From: Pseudomonas arcuscaelestis
GTDB lineage: Bacteria > Pseudomonadota > Gammaproteobacteria > Pseudomonadales > Pseudomonadaceae
Direction of reading: 5' to 3'
Length of the DNA: 64,000 bases
Assembly: GCF_016881005.1 (NCBI RefSeq)
Contig: NZ_JACOPV010000003.1
Span: 124,001-188,000, forward strand
In this document: in pieces, positions 23,396-31,888 of the stretch
How the letters are laid out: each line of letters starts with the position of its first letter
How positions within the stretch are numbered: the first letter of the stretch is position 1
Notes under the pieces: model-generated
Seen by the model: only the letters and a program-made list of their open reading frames with translations
Database searches by the model: none
Told to the model about the DNA's origin: nothing
Program-made: the position numbers and the translations under genes

Positions 23396-26065
23396 ATGGC
23401 ACAGCGCAATCCACTTCTGGACCCCGACCCGCAGGAAACCCGTGAATGGATCGACTCGATAGCCTCGGTGGTCGAGGAGGTAGGGCGGCCCAGGGCGCAC
23501 TTTCTGATTGATCAGTTGCTGGACTTCGACGTATCGCTGCACGGTGATTTCCACGGTCGGGTCACCACTCCCTATGTGAACACCATCGCCTCGGAACGGG
23601 AGTTGCCTTACCCGGGCGATCTGGCACTGGAGAAGCGGCTCAACGCCTACATCCGCTGGAACGCCCTGGCGATGGTCTTGCGTGCCGGCAAGCATTCCGG
23701 TGTCGGCGGCCATATCGCTTCTTATGCGTCGGCGGCGGTGCTGTACGACGTTGGTTTTGACCATTTTTTCCGTGGTCGCACCGACAGCTTCGCGGGTGAC
23801 CTGGTGTACATTCAGGGGCACTCGGCGCCCGGTATCTACGGACGGGCATTCACCGAAGGGCGTTTGACCGAGCAGCAACTGGACAACTTTCGGCGCGAAA
23901 CTGACCGCGATGGAATTTCCTCGTACCCACATCCACGGTTGATGCCCGACTTCTGGCAGTTTCCAACCGTTTCCATGGGACTGGGCCCGATTACCGCGGC
24001 GTACCAGGCGCGATTCATGCGCTACCTGGAAAACCGTAACCTCAAGGAATACCAGGGTCGTAAAGTCTGGGCGTTTCTGGGCGACGGCGAAATGGATCAA
24101 CCCGAGTCCCAAGCCGCGATAGCCTTGGCAGGGCGGGAAAAGCTCGACAACATTATCTTCGTGGTGAACTGCAACCTGCAGCGCCTCGATGGTCCGGTGC
24201 GCGGCAACAGCAAAGTCATTCAGGAATTTGAAAGCCTGTACCGTGCAGCGGGTTGGAATGTAATCAAGGTTGTCTGGGGCTCAGGCTGGGACGCGCTGCT
24301 GGAGAAGGACAAGAGTGGCTTGCTGCGCCAGCGCATGATGGAGTGCGTCGATGGCGAATACCAGAATTACAAATCGCAGAATGGCGCCTATGTGCGCGAG
24401 CATTTCTTCGGCAAGTATCCGCAGTTGCTCGAGCTGGTAAGCGACCTGAGCGACGAGCAGATCTGGAAGCTGTCGCGCGGGGGCCATGATCCGCTCAAGG
24501 TCTACAACGCCTATGCCGCTGCAGTCCGGCACAGTGGGCGGCCGACAGTTATCCTGGCCAAAACCGTCAAGGGCTTCGGCCTGGGTGAGGCGGGCGAAGG
24601 GCAAAACGTCAACCATCAGCTCAAGAAGATAGGCGCCGACGCGGTGAAAGCGTTTCGCGACCGGTTTGGCCTTGAACTCAGTGATGAGCAATTGGCAGAC
24701 ATGCCGTACCTGCGACCCGACCCGGACAGCCCCGAAGCGCGTTATCTGAGGTTGCGCCGCGACAGCCTGGGGGGCCATGTGCCTGCCCGCCACGCCAAGG
24801 TCGAAGCGTTGCCGATTCCGCCGCTATCGATACTCGAAGCGCAGCTCAAGGGTACCGGCGACCGTGCGATCTCCACGACCATGGCGTTTGTGCGAATCCT
24901 CGCCACCTTGCTCAAGGATGCCAACATCGGCCGGCAGATCGTACCTATCGTGCCAGACGAATCCCGCACGTTCGGTATGGAAGGCCTGTTCCGCCAGGTG
25001 GGTATCCATTCCCATGTCGGCCAGCTCTATACCCCGCAGGACGCCGGTACGCTGTCGTACTACAAAGAGAGTGTCGACGGTCAGATCATGCAGGAAGGCC
25101 TGAACGAATCCGGGGCTACATCGTCCTGGATAGCTGCCAGTACGTCGTACGCCAATCATGGCGTGATGACTATCCCGTTCTATATTTTTTACTCGATGTT
25201 CGGCTTCCAGCGTGTTGGCGATCTACTCTGGGCTGCCGGTGACGCGCGGGCGCGAGGCTTTCTTTTGGGCGCTACTTCAGGTCGCACGACGCTGATGGGC
25301 GAGGGGTTGCAGCACGATGACGGGCATAGCCATGTGATGTCGGCGACGGTTCCCTGCTGCGTTTCCTATGATCCTACCTATGCCTACGAGTTGGCGGTGA
25401 TCGTGCATCGTGGGATGCAGCGCATGTACGTCGAGCAAGAGGATGTTTACTACTACATCACCGTGCTCAACGAAAACTACCCGCACCCGGATCTTCCCGA
25501 AGGCGCACAGGCGGGCATTCTCAAAGGCTTGTATCGCTTGCCTGTGGAGCGTGAGGTGCGCGGTGACTGTCATGTCCAGCTCATGGGCAGTGGCGCAATC
25601 CTGCCTGAGGTGCTGGCAGCCGCCGTGATTCTTGAGCGGGACTACGCGGTCAGCAGCGAAGTCTGGAGCGCCACCAGCCTCACTGAAGTGCGGCGTGAGG
25701 CGCAGGCGGTAGAGCGCTGGAATCTTCTCAATCCGCTCGCACAGGCAAAGGTGCCGTACCTTCGACAGGTGCTCGACGGCCACCCAGGCCCTGTGGTGGT
25801 GGCAACTGACTACATGAAAATCCACGCTGACCAGATCCGTCCCTGGCTGGCAGACCGCCGCTTCGTGGCGTTGGGCACCGATGGCTTCGGTCAGTCCGAC
25901 ACCCGCGAAGCCCTGCGTCGGCATTTCGAGGTCGACCGGCAATTCATTGTGCTGGCTGCGCTCAAGGCCTTGGCAGATGACGGCGTGATTGAGCGCGAAC
26001 GAGTGGCCAAGGCACTGCACGAGCTGCAGATAGACCCCGCCAAGGTTGACCCGGCCCGTGTTTGA
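23396..26065 (+). CDS. AceE-type homodimeric 2-oxoacid dehydrogenase E1 (MdeB-like)
   Basis: 889 residues, the length of E. coli AceE (887). It contains YPGDL..EKRL..YIRWNALAMV, GHIASYASAA, the ThDP motif GDGEMDQPES ending in NCNLQRLDGPVRGN, an active-site-loop region with GEGQNVNHQ, and the C-terminal STLGTDGFGQSD-like region (ALGTDGFGQSDTREALRRHFEVDR). It should decarboxylate a 2-oxoacid and pass the acyl group to a lipoyl E2. No E2 or E3 gene is nearby. In P. putida, MdeB, an AceE homologue, handles 2-oxobutyrate; this or a related acid is a plausible substrate. Controlled by the divergent MarR, it is unlikely to be the housekeeping pyruvate dehydrogenase. Confidence 0.9.
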   Translation: MAQRNPLLDPDPQETREWIDSIASVVEEVGRPRAHFLIDQLLDFDVSLHGDFHGRVTTPYVNTIASERELPYPGDLALEKRLNAYIRWNALAMVLRAGKHSGVGGHIASYASAAVLYDVGFDHFFRGRTDSFAGDLVYIQGHSAPGIYGRAFTEGRLTEQQLDNFRRETDRDGISSYPHPRLMPDFWQFPTVSMGLGPITAAYQARFMRYLENRNLKEYQGRKVWAFLGDGEMDQPESQAAIALAGREKLDNIIFVVNCNLQRLDGPVRGNSKVIQEFESLYRAAGWNVIKVVWGSGWDALLEKDKSGLLRQRMMECVDGEYQNYKSQNGAYVREHFFGKYPQLLELVSDLSDEQIWKLSRGGHDPLKVYNAYAAAVRHSGRPTVILAKTVKGFGLGEAGEGQNVNHQLKKIGADAVKAFRDRFGLELSDEQLADMPYLRPDPDSPEARYLRLRRDSLGGHVPARHAKVEALPIPPLSILEAQLKGTGDRAISTTMAFVRILATLLKDANIGRQIVPIVPDESRTFGMEGLFRQVGIHSHVGQLYTPQDAGTLSYYKESVDGQIMQEGLNESGATSSWIAASTSYANHGVMTIPFYIFYSMFGFQRVGDLLWAAGDARARGFLLGATSGRTTLMGEGLQHDDGHSHVMSATVPCCVSYDPTYAYELAVIVHRGMQRMYVEQEDVYYYITVLNENYPHPDLPEGAQAGILKGLYRLPVEREVRGDCHVQLMGSGAILPEVLAAAVILERDYAVSSEVWSATSLTEVRREAQAVERWNLLNPLAQAKVPYLRQVLDGHPGPVVVATDYMKIHADQIRPWLADRRFVALGTDGFGQSDTREALRRHFEVDRQFIVLAALKALADDGVIERERVAKALHELQIDPAKVDPARV

Positions 26066-26081
26066 ACGCCGCCGTTGTAAC

Positions 26082-26108
26082 GGGCCCTGTGCACGTACCA
26101 CAGGGCCC
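26082..26108. terminator. Bidirectional terminator between the AceE-type and GFA genes
   Basis: GGGCCCTGTG (26082-26091) pairs perfectly with CACAGGGCCC (26099-26108) around a 7-base loop. It lies between two convergent stops (26065 and 26126). Confidence 0.7.
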
Positions 26109-26125
26109 ACGCTTGAAACCTGGCG

Positions 26126-26386
26126 CTATTCGTGGCGCCCAGCGGGATCACGGTCGTGCGCGTAGTGCCGACTGAGGTTGAACGCTGGCAGCCAGGATTC
26201 ACGACGTACCACCCAGCTTTCATACGTGGGCGTGAACTGGTCCTGGGCAAACACTGCCGACGCATAAAACAGCGCGCCATGGTGCTTGCGACAGTCCAGG
26301 CAATGGCACAGGCCAACCCGGTAAGGGCGGCCCGACGCCACGATACGTACGTTGCCGCACAGGCAACCACCGGTAAAACGGTCCAT
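26126..26386 (-). pseudogene. GFA-family protein with an internal in-frame deletion
   Basis: 86 residues, whereas GFA (glutathione-dependent formaldehyde-activating enzyme-like) proteins have about 120-135. The start is normal: FTGGCLCGNVRIVASG, then CHCLDCRKHHGALFYASAVFAQ (about residues 27-48). The next residues, DQFTPTYESWVVRRESWLPAF, belong to the C-terminal end of the family. The middle, which normally carries the FCxxCGS second zinc site and the strand before it, is missing, and the frame is preserved. The protein keeps the first zinc ligands only and is probably inactive. This rests on the family layout as I remember it. Confidence 0.65.
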
Positions 26387-26499
26387 GGCGCGCTCCTCTG
26401 GAGGGTGGCGGAAAGAAATCGTTAGCGAGCTATCGTAGTGCCCTGTTTACAGCTGTTACCCTGACTTTTTGCGAATTGAACTGTCCACTGAGGTCTTGC

Positions 26500-27306
26500 A
26501 TGTCTTCGTCTATCAGTACCGAATCGCTCTGGATCGATACCCCACAAGGGCGGCTGTTCTGTTGTCGCTGGTTTCCGGCAGGTGAGGTACAGCGTGCGAA
26601 AAAGCCACCTGTCGTGTTATTCCACGACTCGTTGGGCTGCATCGCCCTGTGGCGCGACTTTCCCCAACTGCTGAGCCAGGCGACCGGCCGCGAGGTGATT
26701 GCCTATGACCGGCTCGGTTTCGGTCGGTCCGATGTGTATCCAGGCACGCTACCTCTTGAGTTTATCCGCGATGAGGCCGAGCGCTTCTTTGCCTGGGTTA
26801 AATCGGCGTTGCAGCTTGATCGTTTTGTGGCGCTTGGGCACAGCGTCGGCGGCGGCATGGCGGCGGCCTGTGCCTCGATATATCCGCAACAGTGCACGGC
26901 GTTGATTACCATTGCGGCGCAGGCGTTTGTCGAAGATCGTACGCTGCAGGGCATACGTGAGGCTGAAGCACAGTTCGAAAACCCGGCGCATATGGCGCGC
27001 CTGGAAAAATACCACGCCGACAAAGCGCCCTGGGTGTTGGGCGCCTGGACTAAAACCTGGTTGGCACCAGCTTTTAACGATTGGAAGATCGAGAGCGCAA
27101 TCGACGAAATACGCTGCCCAACCCTTGTACTTCACGGCGAGCATGATGAGTACGGTTCTGTGAAGCATCCAGAGCATATCGCCACGCTGTCCAAAGGGCC
27201 GAGCGAATGTTTGATTCTCGATGGTTGCCATCATGTTCCGCATCGGGAGGCGCCTGAGGTGGTAGTGGCTGTGGTCGGCAAGTTTCTGGCTGAGCGGGGC
27301 CAGTAA
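26500..27306 (+). CDS. Alpha/beta-fold hydrolase
   Basis: 268 residues from the ATG at 26500 (ACTGAGG upstream). It has an HDSLG oxyanion region (VVLFHDSLGC), YDRLGFGRSD, the nucleophile elbow GHSVGGGM (serine near residue 112), an acid in LHGEHDEYGSV and the catalytic histidine in DGCHHVPHREAPE. It has no signal peptide. Within the hydrolase fold superfamily the substrate is not predictable; the layout matches esterases or meta-cleavage-product-type hydrolases. Single gene. Confidence 0.88.
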   Translation: MSSSISTESLWIDTPQGRLFCCRWFPAGEVQRAKKPPVVLFHDSLGCIALWRDFPQLLSQATGREVIAYDRLGFGRSDVYPGTLPLEFIRDEAERFFAWVKSALQLDRFVALGHSVGGGMAAACASIYPQQCTALITIAAQAFVEDRTLQGIREAEAQFENPAHMARLEKYHADKAPWVLGAWTKTWLAPAFNDWKIESAIDEIRCPTLVLHGEHDEYGSVKHPEHIATLSKGPSECLILDGCHHVPHREAPEVVVAVVGKFLAERGQ

Positions 27307-27840
27307 GCCCTACGGTGCTCGCAGGCCATCCGTGGCCTGCACCCGACTACGCAATACCTACACTCAGCCTACTGAAGGGACGATCCAGGGTGTCTGAACT
27401 GGCGATGTAAGAAAAACTAGATCAACATCAAAAGCGGCACACCAGCGCCTCGCTGTTGCAGTTGCAGTTGCAGTTGCTGTGCTTCTACCTACACAAATCG
27501 TGCAGACGCCACAAATCGTCCCTTCAGTAGGCCGAATGGAACCCTTGCGAAGTGGGGCGACGGCCATGGATGGCCGGCGAGCGCCGCAGGGCCAGGACGG
27601 CCCTTCGGCGCGGTCCCCGCGGGAGCAAGGGTGGAATGAGGGAACCCGGAGCGCAGCGCAGGGCCGGATGCAGGGACACACGGTTTTGCCCACTTTTGCC
27701 CCGACAAAAGCGGGTCGCCGTAAGGGCGAAACCAGCCAGTGGTGCCACCACATCAAACGGATATGCTCACAGCAATTCGGGCCCCCCTCGACAAAGCGTC
27801 GCAGATATGTGCCCCCGACTTGCCCAGCGATCTCCAACCA
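27307..27840. repeat. Gene-free stretch with an 18-bp inverted repeat and a Pseudomonas-type repeat
   Basis: There is no credible gene. An exact 18-base inverted repeat, GCCTACTGAAGGGACGAT (27367-27384) and its complement at 27515-27532, brackets 130 bases that include a tandem hexamer GTTGCA run (about 27456-27478) and two CACAAATCGT copies (27492 and 27510). To the right, 27540-27780 is a GC-rich segment with GACAAAAGCGGGTCGCCGTA, a motif I recognise from repeats between Pseudomonas genes; it contains the dyad CGGCCA-N4-TGGCCG near 27561. Confidence 0.45.
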
Positions 27841-28671
27841 TCAACTCCGTAAAAACGCGAGCAAATCAGCATTGATGGTTTCGGCATGGGTGGTCGGCAT
27901 GCCGTGGGGATAGCCCTTGTAAGTTTTCAATGTGCTGTTGCCAAGCAGCTTGGCCGACAGCACCCCCGAGTTTTCGTAAGGGACAATCTGATCGTCATCG
28001 CCATGCATCACCAGCACCGGCAGGCTGAGGCTTTTCAGATCTTCACTGAAGTCGGTCTGCGAAAACGCCACGATGCCGTCATAGTGAGCCTTGGCGCAAC
28101 CCATCATGCCCTGGCGCCACCAGTTCCAAATCACCCCTTGCGACGGCACCGCGCCTGGTCGGTTGTAGCCATAAAAAGGACCGGCAGGAATGTCGTAGTA
28201 AAACTGCGCACGGTTAGCGGCAAGTTGTGCCTGCAGGTCATCGAACACTGACGTGGGCAGGCCACCCGGGTTGCTGGCGGTCTGCACCATCAATGGCGGT
28301 ACTGCACCAAGAATCGCCGCTTTGCTGGCGCGGTCCTGGCCGTGGCGGGCGAGGTAGTGCACCACTTCGCCGCCGCCGGTGGAATGCCCGACGTGCGCCG
28401 CCCCGCGTACGCCCAAGTGATCGACCACCGCAGCGACGTCGTCGGCATAATGATCCATGTCATGGCCGTCCCAGACTTGGCTGGAGCGCCCATGGCCGCG
28501 CCGGTCGTGGGCAATGACGCGATACCCCTGAGCCAGGAAGAACAGCATCTGTGTGTCCCAGTCATCGCTGCTCAGGGGCCAGCCGTGGTGGAAGAAAATC
28601 ACCTGGGCGTCGCGTGGGCCCCAGTCTTTATAAAATATTTCAACGCCATCTTGGGTCGTGACGAATGCCAT
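27841..28671 (-). CDS. Non-haem chloroperoxidase-like alpha/beta hydrolase
   Basis: 276 residues from the ATG at 28671. It matches the bacterial non-haem haloperoxidase/esterase family: FVTTQDGVEIFYKDWGP, FHHGWPLSSDDWD, HDRRGHGRSSQVWDGHDMDHYADDV, the nucleophile GHSTGGGEVVHYL, the acid in MHGDDDQIVPYE and histidine in YPHGMPTTHAETIN. Such enzymes are normally serine esterases with an accidental perhydrolase activity. The frame is open upstream to 28704 but the ATG at 28671 has the family's usual beginning. Monocistronic. Confidence 0.9.
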   Translation of the reverse strand: MAFVTTQDGVEIFYKDWGPRDAQVIFFHHGWPLSSDDWDTQMLFFLAQGYRVIAHDRRGHGRSSQVWDGHDMDHYADDVAAVVDHLGVRGAAHVGHSTGGGEVVHYLARHGQDRASKAAILGAVPPLMVQTASNPGGLPTSVFDDLQAQLAANRAQFYYDIPAGPFYGYNRPGAVPSQGVIWNWWRQGMMGCAKAHYDGIVAFSQTDFSEDLKSLSLPVLVMHGDDDQIVPYENSGVLSAKLLGNSTLKTYKGYPHGMPTTHAETINADLLAFLRS

Positions 28672-28848
28672 GTTCGTTGCTCCTCGTTGATGTGATGGGT
28701 GCATGCCGCGCTAAAGGCGAACTATGAGCATAGGAGAGCCAGCCTGTGGTGCTGACCCAGGTGATCAAGTGGCCGTAAGCTTTAGCCACCGTTGGTCAGG
28801 GTTTTACGCGGTGGAGTGAATCCCGGGTTTTTGCCGTACTCCGACCTT

Positions 28849-28871
28849 ATGTACGGTCCCGCGCCGTACAT
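28849..28871. promoter_or_regulatory. Perfect dyad upstream of the small lipoprotein gene
   Basis: ATGTACGG (28849-28856) and CCGTACAT (28864-28871) are an 8-base inverted repeat with a 7-base spacer, 27 bases before the start at 28898. It may be an operator or a leader hairpin. Confidence 0.3.
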
Positions 28872-28897
28872 TTCCGAAATCATCAGGAGCACAGCTC

Positions 28898-29092
28898 ATG
28901 CGTATCACCCCATTGCTATGTCTGTTCGCCAGCCTGACCCTGCTCGGTGGCTGTTTCGACCGCGATCCCGACCATCCGGCCAAGGATGCCGACCAGAGCA
29001 AGCCATCCCTGCAGATGCAAAAGCCCGACGAGCCGAGCAGCCCACCGGCGCCCGACAGCCCGGCTATGCCACCCAAGCCCGAGAGCCAATGA
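28898..29092 (+). CDS. Small proline-rich lipoprotein
   Basis: 64 residues. The N-terminus MRITPLLCLFASLTLLGGC is a lipoprotein signal with the lipobox LLGGC; the mature protein starts at Cys19. The rest is hydrophilic and proline-rich (PSSPPAPDSPAMPPKPESQ), likely an unstructured spacer attached to the outer membrane. An AGGAG site precedes the ATG. No function can be assigned; it ends 20 bases from the convergent gene. Confidence 0.75.
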   Translation: MRITPLLCLFASLTLLGGCFDRDPDHPAKDADQSKPSLQMQKPDEPSSPPAPDSPAMPPKPESQ

Positions 29093-29112
29093 GCAAAGCG
29101 CAAAACCCAGCG

Positions 29113-29481
29113 CTATGACAGTGCCTTAACCAACTCGCCCTTGCGCATGGTCGAGCGCCCTGCGATGTTGTGCTTGCGGGCCCGGTCCATCAGCTCGGCT
29201 TTGGTCATGTCTTCCAGGCGTTGATCTGGCTGGGGCACACCGTGTTTGGTGGCGACGGCATGTCGCGCCGAGGACTTTCGCGACTCGGCCTTGGCTTTGG
29301 CACTTTTGGTCTGCCCGGAGCCGCCCTTACGTTCACCGCCGCCCGATTGTTTGTTGACCGTGGCCCAGGCGCGGGCCTCGGCCCCATCCTTGGACACACC
29401 TTTGTTTTCGTAGCTTTCCTCGATGTGCTCGGCCTTGCGCTTCTGCTTGTCAGTGTATTTGTCTTTATCGCCGCGTGGCAT
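29113..29481 (-). CDS. Basic DNA/RNA-binding-type protein with Rho N-terminal domain
   Basis: 122 residues from the ATG at 29481 behind GGAGAG; the longer frame to 29787 is unlikely. The first 50 residues (DKDKYTDKQKRKAEHIEESYENKGVSKDGAEARAWATVNKQ) match the short ChaB/plasmid-stabilisation-type proteins common in Proteobacteria. A basic linker leads to a C-terminal Rho_N/SAP-like motif (LEDMTKAELMDRARKHNIAGRSTMRKGELVKAL). The domain pair suggests nucleic-acid binding. It overlaps the end of the DUF72 gene by 17 bases, so it is the downstream partner in a two-gene unit. Confidence 0.75.
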   Translation of the reverse strand: MPRGDKDKYTDKQKRKAEHIEESYENKGVSKDGAEARAWATVNKQSGGGERKGGSGQTKSAKAKAESRKSSARHAVATKHGVPQPDQRLEDMTKAELMDRARKHNIAGRSTMRKGELVKALS

Positions 29482-30430
29482 GGTTGCTCTCCTTAGGATT
29501 GTGCGGGTGCCCCGGTGCCACCGTCTCTGGCAGGACACCAGGCTCGGTGGCCAGTTCGCCATCCAGGCCGAGCTTGTCCAGCAAGCGCCGAGCGTCGTAA
29601 GGGGCATGAACCTTCTGGTCGTTGTCGAAATAGCAATAAATATCGCGTTTTGCGCGCTTGGGTGCGGCCAGGGTTGAGGCCAGCCGGGCGTCGTCAGGTT
29701 GCGTGCCGTGACTCCAAGCCTGGATTCGCAAGCGCCAGCGGCGCAAGGCGCTAGCGGTGTAGCCGCTGCTGTAGAGTTCGATGTCACCGTGCAGGCGCAG
29801 GTAGACGAAGTCGGCAGTCAGATCCTCTACATACGGCCACTTCCCGGCGCTGTCAGAAACCACCAACGCCACGTTGTACTTGCGCAGCAGCTTGATGAAT
29901 GTGTCGCAAAGAAAGCTTTCGTGGCGAATTTCCACGGCATGGCGCAACGCTGCGTTACCCGTGATGTCAGTGGCGCCACTGTCCCTGAGGCGCTGTGCGC
30001 AGTGTTGGGCGCAGGCTATGGCAGCCTTGCGATCGCGGGGTAGCATGGCGAGAAAGTCGGCGAAGCGTTGCTCGTCAAACTTCATGTTCGGTGGAAACTG
30101 CCAGAGGATGGGGCCAAGCTTGTCGTCCAATAACAGGGGACCGGAGGCGAAGAAGTTGGCCAGCGGTTCCTCGATCTCTTTCAAGCGGCGCATGTGGGTG
30201 ATGTAGCGGGGCGCCTTGAGCGAGAACACGAAGCCGTCAGGGGTTTGTTTACGCCACTGGCGATAGCGCTCCGGCGTTTGCAGGGCGTAGAACGAGCCGT
30301 TGATCTCGATACTGTTGACCGCCCGCGAGGCGAACGCCAGTTCATCGGCCTGGCGTAGCCCTTTCGGATAGAAGTCCTTGCGCCAAGGGCTGTAGCGCCA
30401 ACCGGATATGCCGATGCGGATCTCGCTCAC
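29465..30430 (-). CDS. DUF72 family protein (YecE-like)
   Basis: 321 residues from a GTG at 30430, which has AAGGAAG at the right distance; an ATG at 30451 would add seven residues. DUF72 motifs: IRIGISGWRYSPWRKDFYP, VNSIEINGSFYALQTPERYRQW, FSLKAPRYITHMRRL, FASGPLLLDDKLGPILWQFPP, EIRHESF and YLRLHGD. The family has a TIM-barrel fold; its reaction is not established. Its C-terminal tail overlaps the next gene. It is often found with the same small Rho_N protein in related genomes, as I recall, so the pairing may be functional. Confidence 0.85.
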   Translation of the reverse strand: MSEIRIGISGWRYSPWRKDFYPKGLRQADELAFASRAVNSIEINGSFYALQTPERYRQWRKQTPDGFVFSLKAPRYITHMRRLKEIEEPLANFFASGPLLLDDKLGPILWQFPPNMKFDEQRFADFLAMLPRDRKAAIACAQHCAQRLRDSGATDITGNAALRHAVEIRHESFLCDTFIKLLRKYNVALVVSDSAGKWPYVEDLTADFVYLRLHGDIELYSSGYTASALRRWRLRIQAWSHGTQPDDARLASTLAAPKRAKRDIYCYFDNDQKVHAPYDARRLLDKLGLDGELATEPGVLPETVAPGHPHNPKESNHATRR

Positions 30431-30505
30431 GCTGCCTTCCTTCTTATTCAAGCGACCCGCAAACAGGCCTTTGTTGAATAGCGACCGGCAGCGCCTTGCC
30501 GGGGT

Positions 30506-31700
30506 TCAGGAAGACTGACGAGTGGGGAGGGGTAGGGGCTCGGCACTCACAACGGTGCGGTCCACCAGGCGAATGCTGTCACGTCCGCCGCGCTTGGATT
30601 CATACAGCGCGGCATCGCCTTGCTCGATCAGGGCCGCAAGGCTTGCCGGCGGCTGGTTGAAGAAGGTCGCGCCAATGCTCAGGGTTACTGCAGAAGGGGT
30701 GACAAAGGTGTGCGATGCGGCGCTGTTGAACTGCTCTCGCAAGGTGCTGCCCAGCTCTTCGATGCGCTGCTTGGAGGTATTGCTCAGCAGAATCACGAAC
30801 TCGTCACCGCCCAGTCTTGCCGCCAGCGCACCTTCGGGCAGGTGCGAACGAATCATCTCGCTCAGGGCCACCAGCAGGCGGTCTCCGGCGGCATGGCCGT
30901 GCAGGTCGTTGACACTTTTGAAGTTGTCGATATCGATCAATAGCAGCGCCGCCGGCCGGGTTGGCGACACGCCTTGCAGCAGGCGAGGCGCACGTACCTC
31001 CAGGGCCCGGCGGTTGTACAGGGCGGTCAATGGGTCGCGGGCAGCCAAGCGTGCTATGCGCGCTTCTCGGCGATGACGCTCGGTTCCGGTCATTGACAGT
31101 GCGATCAGCATGATCGCCATCGCACCTTCGACCAGCGAAATCTGGATGATTTCGCCCTGGAAGGCCGCTAGATTTATCAGTGTGCCCGGCACCACAGGGG
31201 GTGAAGGCCTTGAGCAGATAGAACAGGCCGTGGATCAGTAGCACGTAGCGCAGTTGCACGGCACCGACGCTCAGCGATCTGCCGTGAGGGCGCAGCAGCG
31301 AACTGGCCCTGAGCGCTAGCAACGCCACCAACAGCGAGTTGGCCATCAGCATCACCTTTGACCACCACGGCTCGCTGGGCAACAGCAGCAGCGCCAGCCA
31401 GGCGACGAAAACCAGGTACCAGCCTCGTGACAGGCGTGTCTCGGTAAAACGAGCGACGCCCATCAGAAACAGCCAATGCGCGGTTACCAGCAGGCCGTTG
31501 GCGAACCAGATACCGATCAACAGCAGCCCGCTCATGCGTAGCAATGCGAGGGTCGAACCGACGGTGATCGTGGCAAAACCGGCGCTCCAGAGCAGCAGCG
31601 ACGGTTCTCGGACGCTGAGCCATTCCACCGCCAGGTACAGGGCGGCGGCAGCGGCAAGCGCGATGGAGAGAACTAAAAGCGTGGGAGGGTCGAGTGCCAT
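30506..31700 (-). pseudogene. Diguanylate cyclase gene interrupted by a one-base frameshift
   Basis: Two frames together give one normal protein. From the ATG at 31700, MALDPPTLLVLSIALAAAAALYLAVEWLS begins a membrane part of about six helices that runs to HGLFYLLKAFTP near 31200. Translation then leaves frame; the correct continuation, VVPGTLINLAAFQGEIIQIS, is in the next frame from about 31195 to 30506. That part carries the GGDEF domain (DPLTALYNRR, DIDNFKSVNDLHGHAAGD, RLGGDEF). The break lies at five consecutive Cs (minus strand, about 31196-31200) where four would keep frame. A single-base insertion, a sequencing error, or programmed slippage could explain it. Confidence 0.75.
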
Positions 31701-31797
31701 AGCCGGACTGGCCTGTTTGATGTGCAGGAAATGGCTCAATTGTAAGCGTTCGAGCCGATTTTTTCCGCGTTCCGACGTATAACGCTTTCACCGCGAA

Positions 31798-31818
31798 GCG
31801 CCCCCTTGCAGAGGGCGC
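31798..31818 (-). terminator. Stem-loop after the nar operon
   Basis: GCGCCC (31798-31803) pairs with GGGCGC (31813-31818), with further CT/AG pairing inside the loop. It lies about 70 bases beyond the stop of the PpiC-type gene, the last gene of the nar unit, so it is a plausible end of that transcript. Confidence 0.4.
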
Positions 31819-31888
31819 CCCGATTATCCATGACTTTGACGCAAACGTGTGCGTGCTGTTGCCTCCATCCGTCGTAGCGCCTGGTTTA

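Noticed and set aside
23396..26065. Housekeeping pyruvate dehydrogenase E1
   Set aside because: No aceF follows, a MarR gene with its own operators controls it, and a second AceE homologue lies in the same window.
27479..27913. Frames inside the 27.3-27.8 kb repeat region
   Set aside because: Their translations are rich in low-complexity proline, glycine and arginine and cover non-coding repeats, so they are not real genes.
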